Origin: a virus
Virus record (IMG/VR): IMGVR_UViG_3300021424_000103
Location: 1-38,353 of that record
Length of the DNA stretch: 38,353 bases
Strand: one strand, 5' to 3'
The notes beneath the pieces are model-generated. The model did not search any database. It saw nothing but the letters and a program-made list of their open reading frames with translations, and had not been told where the DNA came from. Every line of letters starts with the position of its first letter. Positions within the stretch are counted from its first letter, which is position 1. The translations under genes and the position numbers were made by a program. Positions 17,907 to 25,439 of the stretch are shown in pieces.

Positions 17907-18953
17907 TTAAACTAAAACCGCATTTGTTTTTATCAAAGACGCTTTTGTATTATCAAATTTTATAACATTAACAACAAGAGTATCTCCGTCTGTTATTTGT
18001 ATTTTTGTTAAATCGTCACCAACATAATTTGAATTGATGTAAACAGAATAAGAACTGATGTTGGTCGTATTACTCACATTTAAATCTACCGTATATCTAA
18101 AAACTTCATTTAGTTGGGTATTTCCTGAAACAAAATTAAAATCTAAATCGAATGAGTTTGGTCTCGGTGGTTCTATTCTAACTCTCTTTGATTTTTTTGA
18201 TGTCTCAAACTCAAAAAGGGAAACTTGTCTCGAAATCGCAGGAGAAACTTGAAATTCTTTATCATCAATTAGAAACCCATTCAAGGTGAATTCATAACTC
18301 ATTATATAGTATTTTCTTTTTTCAATTTCTTTAGGTGAGTCGTCAGATGGGTCCGCTACCACAAGTGGCATATAATGACCATTAATTTGAATGTAAGCTT
18401 GTTTGGATGTGAAATTTTGTAAAATTAATTTGTTGAACTCATTGATCTCACGCATTCTATTACAAAATATCTTAACACTATATACAATATCAACAGGTAT
18501 TGGTTGTGGTACTTTATAAACATCCGCACCTTTTCTTTGACCGTCCCAATTGGGAACGGTAAAATAATTAAATCTAAGTCTTTCTGGAATATTTTGAAAA
18601 AGGTTGTTCCCGCCTAATTTACCATATTTAACTTCAGGTTTTCTAACTGTTATAATAAACGGTAAAGAAACGTTTTTATCTAAATCTTGAAACTCCCATG
18701 TTTCATTAAACTGAGCCCAACTTTGTGTTGTTATTATTTTATTAACTGTTGGTACTGTTTTACCGTCAACAACTAACTTTAGGTTATTTTTAACAAAATC
18801 TAAAACCCCTCCATCCATGTCGGCATGTAAAACACTTTTCGGTAAGTAAGTACCATTGTCGGTAATATCATCCAACATTTGTTGTCTTCTTTCATTACCA
18901 ACCTTAGTAGGTATTAATGGTAAATATTTTTTTACTTTTTTAGGTAATGCCAT
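17907..18953 (-). CDS. Tail completion/sheath-terminator-like protein (gp15-like?)
   Basis: A 348-aa protein of unknown exact family. The middle has PQPIPVDIVYSVKIFCNRMR, then NEFNKLILQNFTSKQAYIQI and IMSYEFTLNGFLIDDKEF. Conversion of a reference frame, a helix, then strands with a final SYEF pattern reminds me of proximal tail sheath stabilising proteins (T4 gp15) of marine myoviruses. Its place directly upstream of the sheath gene agrees, since T4 gp15 caps the head end of the tail. About the last 85 residues look like an added beta domain. The stop-to-start distance to the upstream neck-like gene is one base. The functional label is a context inference. Confidence 0.45.
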   Translation of the reverse strand: MALPKKVKKYLPLIPTKVGNERRQQMLDDITDNGTYLPKSVLHADMDGGVLDFVKNNLKLVVDGKTVPTVNKIITTQSWAQFNETWEFQDLDKNVSLPFIITVRKPEVKYGKLGGNNLFQNIPERLRFNYFTVPNWDGQRKGADVYKVPQPIPVDIVYSVKIFCNRMREINEFNKLILQNFTSKQAYIQINGHYMPLVVADPSDDSPKEIEKRKYYIMSYEFTLNGFLIDDKEFQVSPAISRQVSLFEFETSKKSKRVRIEPPRPNSFDLDFNFVSGNTQLNEVFRYTVDLNVSNTTNISSYSVYINSNYVGDDLTKIQITDGDTLVVNVIKFDNTKASLIKTNAVLV

Positions 18954-18954
18954 T

Positions 18955-19470
18955 TTATAATCCGTTAAATTCGTTGTTAGTTACAGGTGCTGCTATTATT
19001 GTTCTATAGTATTTTTTATAACCACCATAAGTATGTTTCATATCTGAATTAACTCGTCCGTCATTTACCACCGAATAATACCTTACCCTATCTTCTGTTT
19101 CGTAATAAGCCAAATAATCACCCAAAGATATTTCAATAGCCAATTGATCTAAATGTGATTGATAAACACTAAATGTCATATTACCAGGTTCAAGTTGAGA
19201 TAATTTGGAAGACCCATAATCAGAATTTGCAGGTGCCTCAATTTTAACTAAACCTTTTACTTCAATTGGAGCCAAAAATTGTATTCCGTCACTCATTGCT
19301 TCACCATACACGTCATCATTATTTGTTCTTTCTTTATCAACCCTATATAAAACGACCGTGAAATTCATATCACCCATTTGCCATTCCATACCCATTTCAA
19401 TTTCTAAATTGAAGTCTTCTTCAGAAAAAAACTTATTTAATCTTGTAATTGGAACTTTATTCTGTGACAT
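18955..19470 (-). CDS. Neck / head-completion-like protein
   Basis: A 171-aa protein with a beta-rich pattern. It begins MSQNKVPITRLNKFFSEEDF and has LGDYLAYYETEDRVRYYSVV followed by a Tyr/Lys-rich TYGGYKKYYRTIIAAPV. A Gly-Asp followed by hydrophobic strands is common in head-tail connector and stopper proteins, but no family match is certain. It is the first structural gene after a minus-strand terminator and is one base from the gp15-like gene. A head-tail joining role is inferred from position. Confidence 0.4.
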   Translation of the reverse strand: MSQNKVPITRLNKFFSEEDFNLEIEMGMEWQMGDMNFTVVLYRVDKERTNNDDVYGEAMSDGIQFLAPIEVKGLVKIEAPANSDYGSSKLSQLEPGNMTFSVYQSHLDQLAIEISLGDYLAYYETEDRVRYYSVVNDGRVNSDMKHTYGGYKKYYRTIIAAPVTNNEFNGL

Positions 19471-19475
19471 ATAAA

Positions 19476-19482
19476 ATAAATA
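19476..19482 (-). promoter_or_regulatory. TATTTAT box
   Basis: TATTTAT on the minus strand, 5 bases upstream of the neck-like gene ATG and just after the terminator. Candidate promoter for the neck-sheath transcript. Confidence 0.4.
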
Positions 19483-19491
19483 TCAATAAAC

Positions 19492-19514
19492 AAAAAAACC
19501 CACATATAGTGGGT
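19492..19514 (-). terminator. Rho-independent terminator, minus strand
   Basis: On the minus strand ACCCAC / GTGGGT forms a perfect 6-bp stem with a 5-base loop (19498-19514), followed by seven T. It lies 21 bases after the stop of the acidic protein gene and separates it from the neck-sheath transcript. Confidence 0.8.
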
Positions 19515-19535
19515 CTTTAATTTTTATTTGTTTAT

Positions 19536-19892
19536 TCAAATACCAAAAGGGTTTGATTCTATTCCGTCAACAAAATCATTTAATAATAAACAGGCCTCTT
19601 CTATTTCTCCAACTTTCATTGAAAGTAAGTCAAAAATGTCTTCATTATTTTCCATTGATTTTAAATCTTCGACTAATGATTCCAACATATCTATTAAATT
19701 ACTACATTCGTCTTGTTTATCTTCTATTTCATCCTCAGTATATTTTGACATGTTTTCATCATCAATATCTTCGTCATCATAATCAATATCTTCGTCATCC
19801 TCAATATCCTTTTCGTCCTTATCTTGTTCATATATGACACGGTTAACAATTCTATAAAGATCTGATTCTGAAAGTCCTATTTTTCTTTTCAT
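19536..19892 (-). CDS. Acidic small protein with LSESDL N-terminus
   Basis: A 118-aa, strongly acidic protein. The basic N-terminal helix MKRKIGLSESDLYRIVNRVI is followed by a long Asp/Glu stretch (residues about 22-58) and a helical C-terminal half. The N-terminal peptide resembles a LTESQL/LSESDL motif that recurs at protein ends in this phage group. The function is not known; an assembly factor, scaffold-like or targeting role is possible. Transcribed alone between a divergent promoter region and a terminator. Confidence 0.65.
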   Translation of the reverse strand: MKRKIGLSESDLYRIVNRVIYEQDKDEKDIEDDEDIDYDDEDIDDENMSKYTEDEIEDKQDECSNLIDMLESLVEDLKSMENNEDIFDLLSMKVGEIEEACLLLNDFVDGIESNPFGI

Positions 19893-19922
19893 TTTTTAAT
19901 TTTTACAAGTTTAATTCATTTG

Positions 19923-19929
19923 ATAAATA
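19923..19929 (-). promoter_or_regulatory. TATTTAT box, minus strand of divergent region
   Basis: TATTTAT on the minus strand, 30 bases upstream of the acidic protein ATG, inside the 96-base region between divergent genes. It mirrors the plus-strand box at 19976-19983. Confidence 0.4.
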
Positions 19930-19975
19930 TATCATTAAAAAAAAAAGTTGTTTTTTTTATATTATTTACTATTTT

Positions 19976-19983
19976 TATTTATA
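19976..19983 (+). promoter_or_regulatory. TATTTATA box, plus strand of divergent region
   Basis: An exact TATTTATA on the plus strand, 5 bases before the ATG chosen for the SNF2 helicase. At this spacing it may also act in translation rather than as a promoter. Confidence 0.4.
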
Positions 19984-19988
19984 ATATA

Positions 19989-22853
19989 ATGGAAGAATTA
20001 ATTTCAAAAACTCTCGAAACAAGAGCCCTTCAAATGTTAGATGATTATGTAGGATTAAATAACTATATCTTAGGATTAAAACACAAAAAACAAAATAGTA
20101 AATCATTTACACCAACAAGATCTCAAGCAGAATACATAATTAACTTTCACGGACGAACACCAAAGGTTGCAAAAAAATGGGTAAAACTCGATTCATACTT
20201 TGGAAAAAAAATGATGGAAGATAAAATGTATACGAAGGAACCGTCAGAAATATACGTTGAAAAGTTATTAGTTGAAAAAGATAAATCATATCACATTTGG
20301 GGTAAAATATTTAGTGGTGAAACTTTACATGATTTTTGGATTCCAAAAACAGCACTTATAAAAGATAATGAAGTTAAAAATGTTGTGATTGAATATTCAA
20401 AATACGATCACAGGGCACCGATGGTTCATCAAAAAGAGGCTATTGAAAAACTTGTTAGAAACAAAAAGTTTATTTTAGCTGACGATATGGGATTGGGGAA
20501 AGGTCTATTGAAGTCGACAATTATCTACACACCTTATGGGACTAAAAAAATTGGAAATACTTTAGTCGGTGATGAAATAATCGGTAGCGATGGTGCAACA
20601 TATAAAGTTACAGGTGTTTACCCCCAACCTGAACAGGACATTTATGAAATCACCTTTAATGATGGTGTTAAAATAAAAACAGACGGATATCATTTATGGT
20701 CTGTATCATCACCAAATTATGGTAAAAATAGAAAAAACGAAAGACGAAAAAAAACCATAGTATTATCAACCAAACAAATGTTTGAGGGTGGTAAAATTAA
20801 AGTTAAAGGTAATGACTACAATAAAGCTAGGGAATATGAAATTGAAACTTATTATAAATCATCGAACGGTAACAATAAATGGCAAATTCCAATCGTTGAT
20901 CCAATTCAATTTGAACGGGATGATATTCTTCCGATAGATTCTTATTTATTAGGTCTTGGATTAGGTGACGGTTCGTTCAGACAAAAAAACATTAGATTTT
21001 CGGTACATAAAGATGATTATGACGATATGTTTGAGTCATTTCCATTGAATGAACATAAAACAAGGATTAATCAAAGGGGTGGGGGTATTAATGTTGGTAC
21101 TTCATTGTATGATTTAGGTATTGAACATACGCGGTCTCAAACTAAATTTATTCCAGAAATATACAAATATTCATCAATTGAAAATAGGTTAGCAATTCTA
21201 CAAGGATTAATGGATACTGATGGACATTGTATGTTTAATGGAAGTGGGAAGTTTTTAGGGACTGAATTTTGTACTGTATCAAAACAACTATGTGATGATG
21301 TTGTTGAGATTGTTCAAACATTAGGTGGTATTGCTAGAGTCAAAACTCGTATCCCAACATATACACATAATGGTGAAAAAAAGAAAGGTAAGTTAGTATA
21401 TAGGGTTAATATTAAATTACCGAAGGGTATGAACCCATTTAGATTAAAACGAAAGGCCGAAAGGTATGTTGAACCAACAAAATACCCAACTGGTAGATAT
21501 ATTAAAAATATTGAAAAAGTTGGTTTTGAAGATAGTGTTTGTATTTCTGTTGATTCACCAGATAAATTATACGTCACAGAACATTGTATTGTAACCCATA
21601 ATACAACCTCAACAATTATATCTGCACTTGAAACCGGGGCTAAAAAGATTTTAATTATATGTCCGGCATCTTTAAAAATAAATTGGCAACGTGAAATTGA
21701 AAATTATTCAGATAGAACCGTATATATTGCAGAAGGTAAAAAATTTTCAAGTGAATCTGATTTTGTTATAATTAACTATGACATATTAAAAAACTTTCAC
21801 GACCCAAAAAAGAAAGAAGAATCCACAATTTTAAATTCAAATTTTGATTTGGTTATTATGGATGAAGCACATATGATATCGAATCCACAAGCACAAAGAA
21901 CAAAGATTGTAAATAATTTATGTGGTAAAGTTGAAAGAGTTTGGTTATTGACAGGGACTCCAATGACATCAAGACCAATGAATTATTATAATCTTTTAAG
22001 TTTAGTTGAAAGTCCTGTTGCTGCAAATTGGATGGCTTACGCAAGAAGATATTGTAATGGATTCCAATTTAGTGTTGGAAAAAGAAAAGTTTGGAATGTA
22101 ACGGGAGCATCAAATTTAGATGAATTAAGAGAAAGAACTCAAACACATATTTTAAGAAGATTAAAAGAAGATGTTTTAGATTTACCTGATAAAATTATAA
22201 CACCCGTTTATTTAAGATTAAAATCTAAAGACTATGAAGAACTTATGGGTGAATATTTTAATTGGTATGATAACAACTCAGAAGAGTCATCATCTTTAAC
22301 AATTCAGTTTGGAAAACTAATGAAAGTTAGAAAAGTGATTGCTGAAGAAAAAGTAAAAAACACTATTGAGTTAGCAGAAAACATTATAGAGCAAGGAAAA
22401 AAAGTAATCATATTTACAAACTTCACCGACACTTTAAAAACAATATATGAACATTTTGGAAAACAAGCGGTTTATTTAGATGGTTCATGTTCAAAACCTC
22501 ATCGTCAAAAGGCGGTGGACGATTTTCAAGAAAACGACAAGATTAAAGTTTTCGTTGGGAACTTAAAGGCTGCAGGTGTTGGTATTACTTTAACCTCAGC
22601 GGAGGCCGTTATTATGAATGACTTATCGTTTGTGCCTGCAGAACACGCACAAGCAGAAGACAGATCACATAGAATTGGTCAAAAAAATTCAACATCAGTT
22701 TACTACCCACTTTTTGAAAACACAATAGAAGGTGTTATATATGATATCCTTAATAGAAAGAAAAAAATAATATCTACTGTGATGGGTGATGGTCTTATGG
22801 AAGACGCATCTGCTATTGAAGAAGTGTTAAATATGATTTCTCATAAGAGGTGA
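19989..22853 (+). CDS. SNF2-family DNA helicase containing an intein
   Basis: A 954-codon frame from the ATG at 19989. An upstream ATG at 19920 would add a hydrophobic leader with poor composition and is less likely. The host protein is a SNF2-type ATPase: Walker A DDMGLGK-T (split by the intein), DEAH box IMDEAH (about residue 622), motif III LLTGTP, and motif VI in AEDRSHRIGQ (about residue 890). Such proteins act in replication fork repair or recombination. Without the intein it is 587 aa, a usual length for a phage SNF2 helicase. The intein occupies residues 172-538. Splicing would join GLGK to TTSTIIS and restore the P-loop, so ATPase activity should depend on splicing. Confidence 0.92.
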   Translation: MEELISKTLETRALQMLDDYVGLNNYILGLKHKKQNSKSFTPTRSQAEYIINFHGRTPKVAKKWVKLDSYFGKKMMEDKMYTKEPSEIYVEKLLVEKDKSYHIWGKIFSGETLHDFWIPKTALIKDNEVKNVVIEYSKYDHRAPMVHQKEAIEKLVRNKKFILADDMGLGKGLLKSTIIYTPYGTKKIGNTLVGDEIIGSDGATYKVTGVYPQPEQDIYEITFNDGVKIKTDGYHLWSVSSPNYGKNRKNERRKKTIVLSTKQMFEGGKIKVKGNDYNKAREYEIETYYKSSNGNNKWQIPIVDPIQFERDDILPIDSYLLGLGLGDGSFRQKNIRFSVHKDDYDDMFESFPLNEHKTRINQRGGGINVGTSLYDLGIEHTRSQTKFIPEIYKYSSIENRLAILQGLMDTDGHCMFNGSGKFLGTEFCTVSKQLCDDVVEIVQTLGGIARVKTRIPTYTHNGEKKKGKLVYRVNIKLPKGMNPFRLKRKAERYVEPTKYPTGRYIKNIEKVGFEDSVCISVDSPDKLYVTEHCIVTHNTTSTIISALETGAKKILIICPASLKINWQREIENYSDRTVYIAEGKKFSSESDFVIINYDILKNFHDPKKKEESTILNSNFDLVIMDEAHMISNPQAQRTKIVNNLCGKVERVWLLTGTPMTSRPMNYYNLLSLVESPVAANWMAYARRYCNGFQFSVGKRKVWNVTGASNLDELRERTQTHILRRLKEDVLDLPDKIITPVYLRLKSKDYEELMGEYFNWYDNNSEESSSLTIQFGKLMKVRKVIAEEKVKNTIELAENIIEQGKKVIIFTNFTDTLKTIYEHFGKQAVYLDGSCSKPHRQKAVDDFQENDKIKVFVGNLKAAGVGITLTSAEAVIMNDLSFVPAEHAQAEDRSHRIGQKNSTSVYYPLFENTIEGVIYDILNRKKKIISTVMGDGLMEDASAIEEVLNMISHKR
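20502..21602 (+). other. Class 3-like intein with LAGLIDADG homing endonuclease
   Basis: 367 residues inserted in the Walker A loop of the SNF2 helicase. It begins with Gly (GLLKSTIIYTPYGTKKIG) rather than Cys or Ser and ends VTHN, followed by extein Thr. The three residues that define class 3 inteins are visible: Trp66 in YHLW (block B), Cys347 in SVCISVDSP (block F) and Thr365 in VTHN (block G). In class 3 splicing the block F Cys is the first nucleophile, which explains the missing N-terminal Cys. Two LAGLIDADG motifs are present, LLGLGLGDGS and LQGLMDTDGH, so the endonuclease is probably active in homing. The boundaries follow from restoration of GxGKT. Confidence 0.88.
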
Positions 22854-22861
22854 TATTTATA
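22854..22861 (+). promoter_or_regulatory. TATTTATA box
   Basis: An exact TATTTATA on the plus strand, 4 bases before the ATG of the peptidase-SOD gene and directly after the helicase stop. Confidence 0.4.
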
Positions 22862-22865
22862 TATT

Positions 22866-23954
22866 ATGGACATAGAAATTATTTACCCTGATGGAATATC
22901 AAAAGAACAAAAAAAATTAGTAGAAAAATTTATTGATTTTTTAAAAAAGGAATATCCTCTTAAAGAAGATATTGTTATTGATTTTATGACCAAAAGAACT
23001 GGTAAAATGACTACCGGTAGTAGGACTGACAAACACAAGCTTAAAATTTTAATAAAAGATAGATTAAATAGAGACATACTTAGGACTTTAGCTCACGAGT
23101 GGTCACACGAATATCAAAGGACGGTACAAAAAAGAAAAAAAGGACCTAACATCGGAGGTAAAAATGAGGATGATGCAAACGCAATTGCTGGTGAAATTAT
23201 GAAAAAATTTGAAAAAAGTAATAAGTCTTTATTACCGAGAATATATAAAATGTTTACCGAACAAATTAATAATTTAGAATTATTACTACAAGTAGAATCT
23301 TTTAATAATACACAAATTATTTCTGAAATAAAAAAAATATCTATTGAAAAATTACCATACGAATTCGATGAATTAGAAGATTTTATCGATTCTGAAACAA
23401 TGAAGACCCACTACACAAAACACTACAAAGGGTATGTTGAAAAGTTAAATGGTGAGTTAGAAAAAATAAAAGGTAAAGATTTAGATTTAGAGGAGATAAT
23501 ATCAGGTATTTCTAAATTCAATAATAAAGTTAGAAATAACGGTGGTGGTGCTTTTAATCACGCACTTTTTTGGAAAATGTTGTCACCAAAAAAAACCAAA
23601 TTAGAAAACCCATTACTTTATAAATTAGAATCAATATTTGGGTCATTTGATAAATTTAAAGAAAAATTTGAGGAGGAAGCAAAATCAAAATTTGGTTCTG
23701 GTTGGGTTTGGTTAGTACTAACTAAAGCAAATAGATTAAAAATCGTAACGACCCCAAATCAAGACAACCCTCTAATGATGAGTGGTAAAAATAAATCTTA
23801 TCCTTTACTTGGGTTAGATTTATGGGAACATGCATATTATCTAAAATATAAAAACGAAAGGGACCGATATATTCACAATTTTTGGAAAGTCGTTAATTGG
23901 CATTTTGTTACAGATCTTTACACAACACAAATAGAAAGAAACAAAGCACAATGA
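22866..23954 (+). CDS. Fusion: metallopeptidase-like domain + Mn-type superoxide dismutase
   Basis: A 362-aa two-domain protein. Residues about 1-125 contain TLAHEWSHEYQ (His77-Glu78-x-x-His81), a zinc HExxH site, and NEDDANAIAGEI (100-111), a likely third-ligand helix as in ImmA/IrrE-like and phage peptidases. Residues about 160-350 are an Fe/Mn superoxide dismutase. The metal ligands are His182 (THYTKHYKGYV), His232 (AFNHALFW), Asp318 and His322 (GLDLWEHAYY), with second-sphere Tyr190. Gly228 stands where Fe-enzymes carry Gln69, and Gln299 (NQDNPLM) is where Mn-enzymes carry Gln146, so Mn use is predicted. SOD converts superoxide to peroxide and oxygen. There is no signal peptide, so it should be cytoplasmic. 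All key residues are intact. Confidence 0.88.
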   Translation: MDIEIIYPDGISKEQKKLVEKFIDFLKKEYPLKEDIVIDFMTKRTGKMTTGSRTDKHKLKILIKDRLNRDILRTLAHEWSHEYQRTVQKRKKGPNIGGKNEDDANAIAGEIMKKFEKSNKSLLPRIYKMFTEQINNLELLLQVESFNNTQIISEIKKISIEKLPYEFDELEDFIDSETMKTHYTKHYKGYVEKLNGELEKIKGKDLDLEEIISGISKFNNKVRNNGGGAFNHALFWKMLSPKKTKLENPLLYKLESIFGSFDKFKEKFEEEAKSKFGSGWVWLVLTKANRLKIVTTPNQDNPLMMSGKNKSYPLLGLDLWEHAYYLKYKNERDRYIHNFWKVVNWHFVTDLYTTQIERNKAQ

Positions 23955-23959
23955 TAAGA

Positions 23960-23967
23960 TATTTATA
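23960..23967 (+). promoter_or_regulatory. TATTTATA box
   Basis: An exact TATTTATA on the plus strand, 14 bases before the ATG of the connector-like gene. Confidence 0.45.
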
Positions 23968-23981
23968 TAAAAAATATTCTT

Positions 23982-25100
23982 ATGTCTACATCAATTATTT
24001 CAGAACCACATAGAAGTAAATTATATAAAAGAATTAGAAATCTTTTGGGTGCACCATTAAGAGGTGTTGAATTGGAAGATGAAATGATGGACTCACTTTT
24101 AGAGTTGTCAATTCAGGACTATTCACAACATGTTAATGATTGGTTAATTGAAACTCAGTGGTCATCTCTTTATGGTTTAAATCTTGACGAACAATCACTA
24201 ACAAAGGCGTTTATTACAAGAAGTTTGGATTGGGAAACTCAATATACGTATGCCTACTCAAAAATTGTTGGATTACAAGCCGGCGGTGATTACGTACTAC
24301 AAAAAGATTATATTGATTTAATACCAAACCAACAAATTTATGAAATACCTGCGGGTAGAGAAGTGAATGAACTTTTATGGTTTGCACGTTCAGAACTTGA
24401 CGCGGCCTACTTTGACCCGTTTATGGGTGGTTTTGGTGGATTCGGAGGTATTGGTCTTGGTGGTGGTGCCGGTTTTTCACAAATGGGGACAACAGGAAAT
24501 TATTTTATTACACCAGCGTTTGATATTCTTTTAAGAATGCAAGACATACAAATGAAAAGAAGAATTATAACTGGAGATTTAACATATAGAATAACAGCAC
24601 TTCCTGAAGGTAAAAAGGCAATACATTTATATAACGTACCTGGTGGTAAATTTGACTTTGGAAACATGAAAAGAAATGACTACAAAGTTTGGTATTGGTA
24701 TTACGATACTTTTGATAGAGAGGACTGTTTAGCGAAAAATCCTGATGTTGTTAGATTACCTTCCGATATTCCAATAGACGAAACAAGATGGGACGAATTA
24801 AATAGTCCCGCACAAACTTGGGTTAGAAGGTGGTTTACTGCATATTGTAAAGAAACATTAGCGAAAGTTAGAGGTAAATATGGCGGTAATTTGAAAACAC
24901 CTGATAGTGAATTGACTTTAGAATGGCAGAGTTTGAATACCGAAGCAAAAGATGAAAAAACAATTTTGTGGGAAGAATTGAAAACAAGACTCGAAAGATT
25001 AAGACCCGAAAAACAGTGGGAGATAAAAGGAGCAATGGCTGAAAATATGAATAAGGCACTTAAATTTAGACCATTTACAAGTCCGTATAATATTATATAA
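23982..25100 (+). CDS. Head-tail connector / neck-like structural protein
   Basis: A 372-aa protein: N-terminal helical part (RSKLYKRIRNLLGAPLRGVE, then DEMMDSLLELSIQDYSQHVN), a strand-rich centre (IDLIPNQQIYEIPAGREVNE), a Gly/Phe-rich loop (residues about 147-170), and a C-terminal helical part with Trp-rich AQTWVRRWFTAYCKETLAKV. The pattern resembles neck or adaptor proteins (gp13-like) of marine T4-like phages, but I cannot confirm the family. It is on the plus strand away from the tail module, with the next gene 6 bases downstream. Confidence 0.45.
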   Translation: MSTSIISEPHRSKLYKRIRNLLGAPLRGVELEDEMMDSLLELSIQDYSQHVNDWLIETQWSSLYGLNLDEQSLTKAFITRSLDWETQYTYAYSKIVGLQAGGDYVLQKDYIDLIPNQQIYEIPAGREVNELLWFARSELDAAYFDPFMGGFGGFGGIGLGGGAGFSQMGTTGNYFITPAFDILLRMQDIQMKRRIITGDLTYRITALPEGKKAIHLYNVPGGKFDFGNMKRNDYKVWYWYYDTFDREDCLAKNPDVVRLPSDIPIDETRWDELNSPAQTWVRRWFTAYCKETLAKVRGKYGGNLKTPDSELTLEWQSLNTEAKDEKTILWEELKTRLERLRPEKQWEIKGAMAENMNKALKFRPFTSPYNII

Positions 25101-25106
25101 TTTTTC

Positions 25107-25439
25107 ATGGCAGTTTTTAGAACCGTATCATCACAAAGAATAATAAATGGTAATTTAATTGAGACTTCAGATTCTGCAATAGTTTCAAATTCAACATATG
25201 AAGTAAATGGTGAATATGTTATAATAACAAAAGGAATATCAAATTGTGAAGTAATACTTAATGAAAACACAAGTGACCATGTAGTTATAAAATCTTTAAC
25301 TAATACAATCGTAAAGACCAACAGATTAATAGATGATGAATTTAGTGAAGTTGAGTTAGGTAAAGGTTCTTGTGTTGAGTTTAAATACGTAAATGGTGGT
25401 TGGTATATCTTATCTTCAGATGGTTTAAAAAATTCTTAG
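25107..25439 (+). CDS. Small beta-rich protein, probably virion-associated
   Basis: A 110-aa protein, almost all predicted beta strands with Val/Ile/Thr alternation (EYVIITKGISNCEVILNENT) and a C-terminal GGWYILSSDGLKNS. The YV-N-GGWYIL ending is common in phage fibre and capsid-decoration proteins. Six bases after the connector-like gene, so co-transcribed. Its stop overlaps by 4 bases the stop of the convergent DNA polymerase gene. No family assigned. Confidence 0.6.
   Translation: MAVFRTVSSQRIINGNLIETSDSAIVSNSTYEVNGEYVIITKGISNCEVILNENTSDHVVIKSLTNTIVKTNRLIDDEFSEVELGKGSCVEFKYVNGGWYILSSDGLKNS

Noticed and set aside
19920-19988. Hydrophobic leader as a signal peptide of the SNF2 helicase
   Set aside because: It is encoded by an AT-rich intergenic region with a promoter-like box; a cytoplasmic helicase needs no signal, and the ATG at 19989 fits better.
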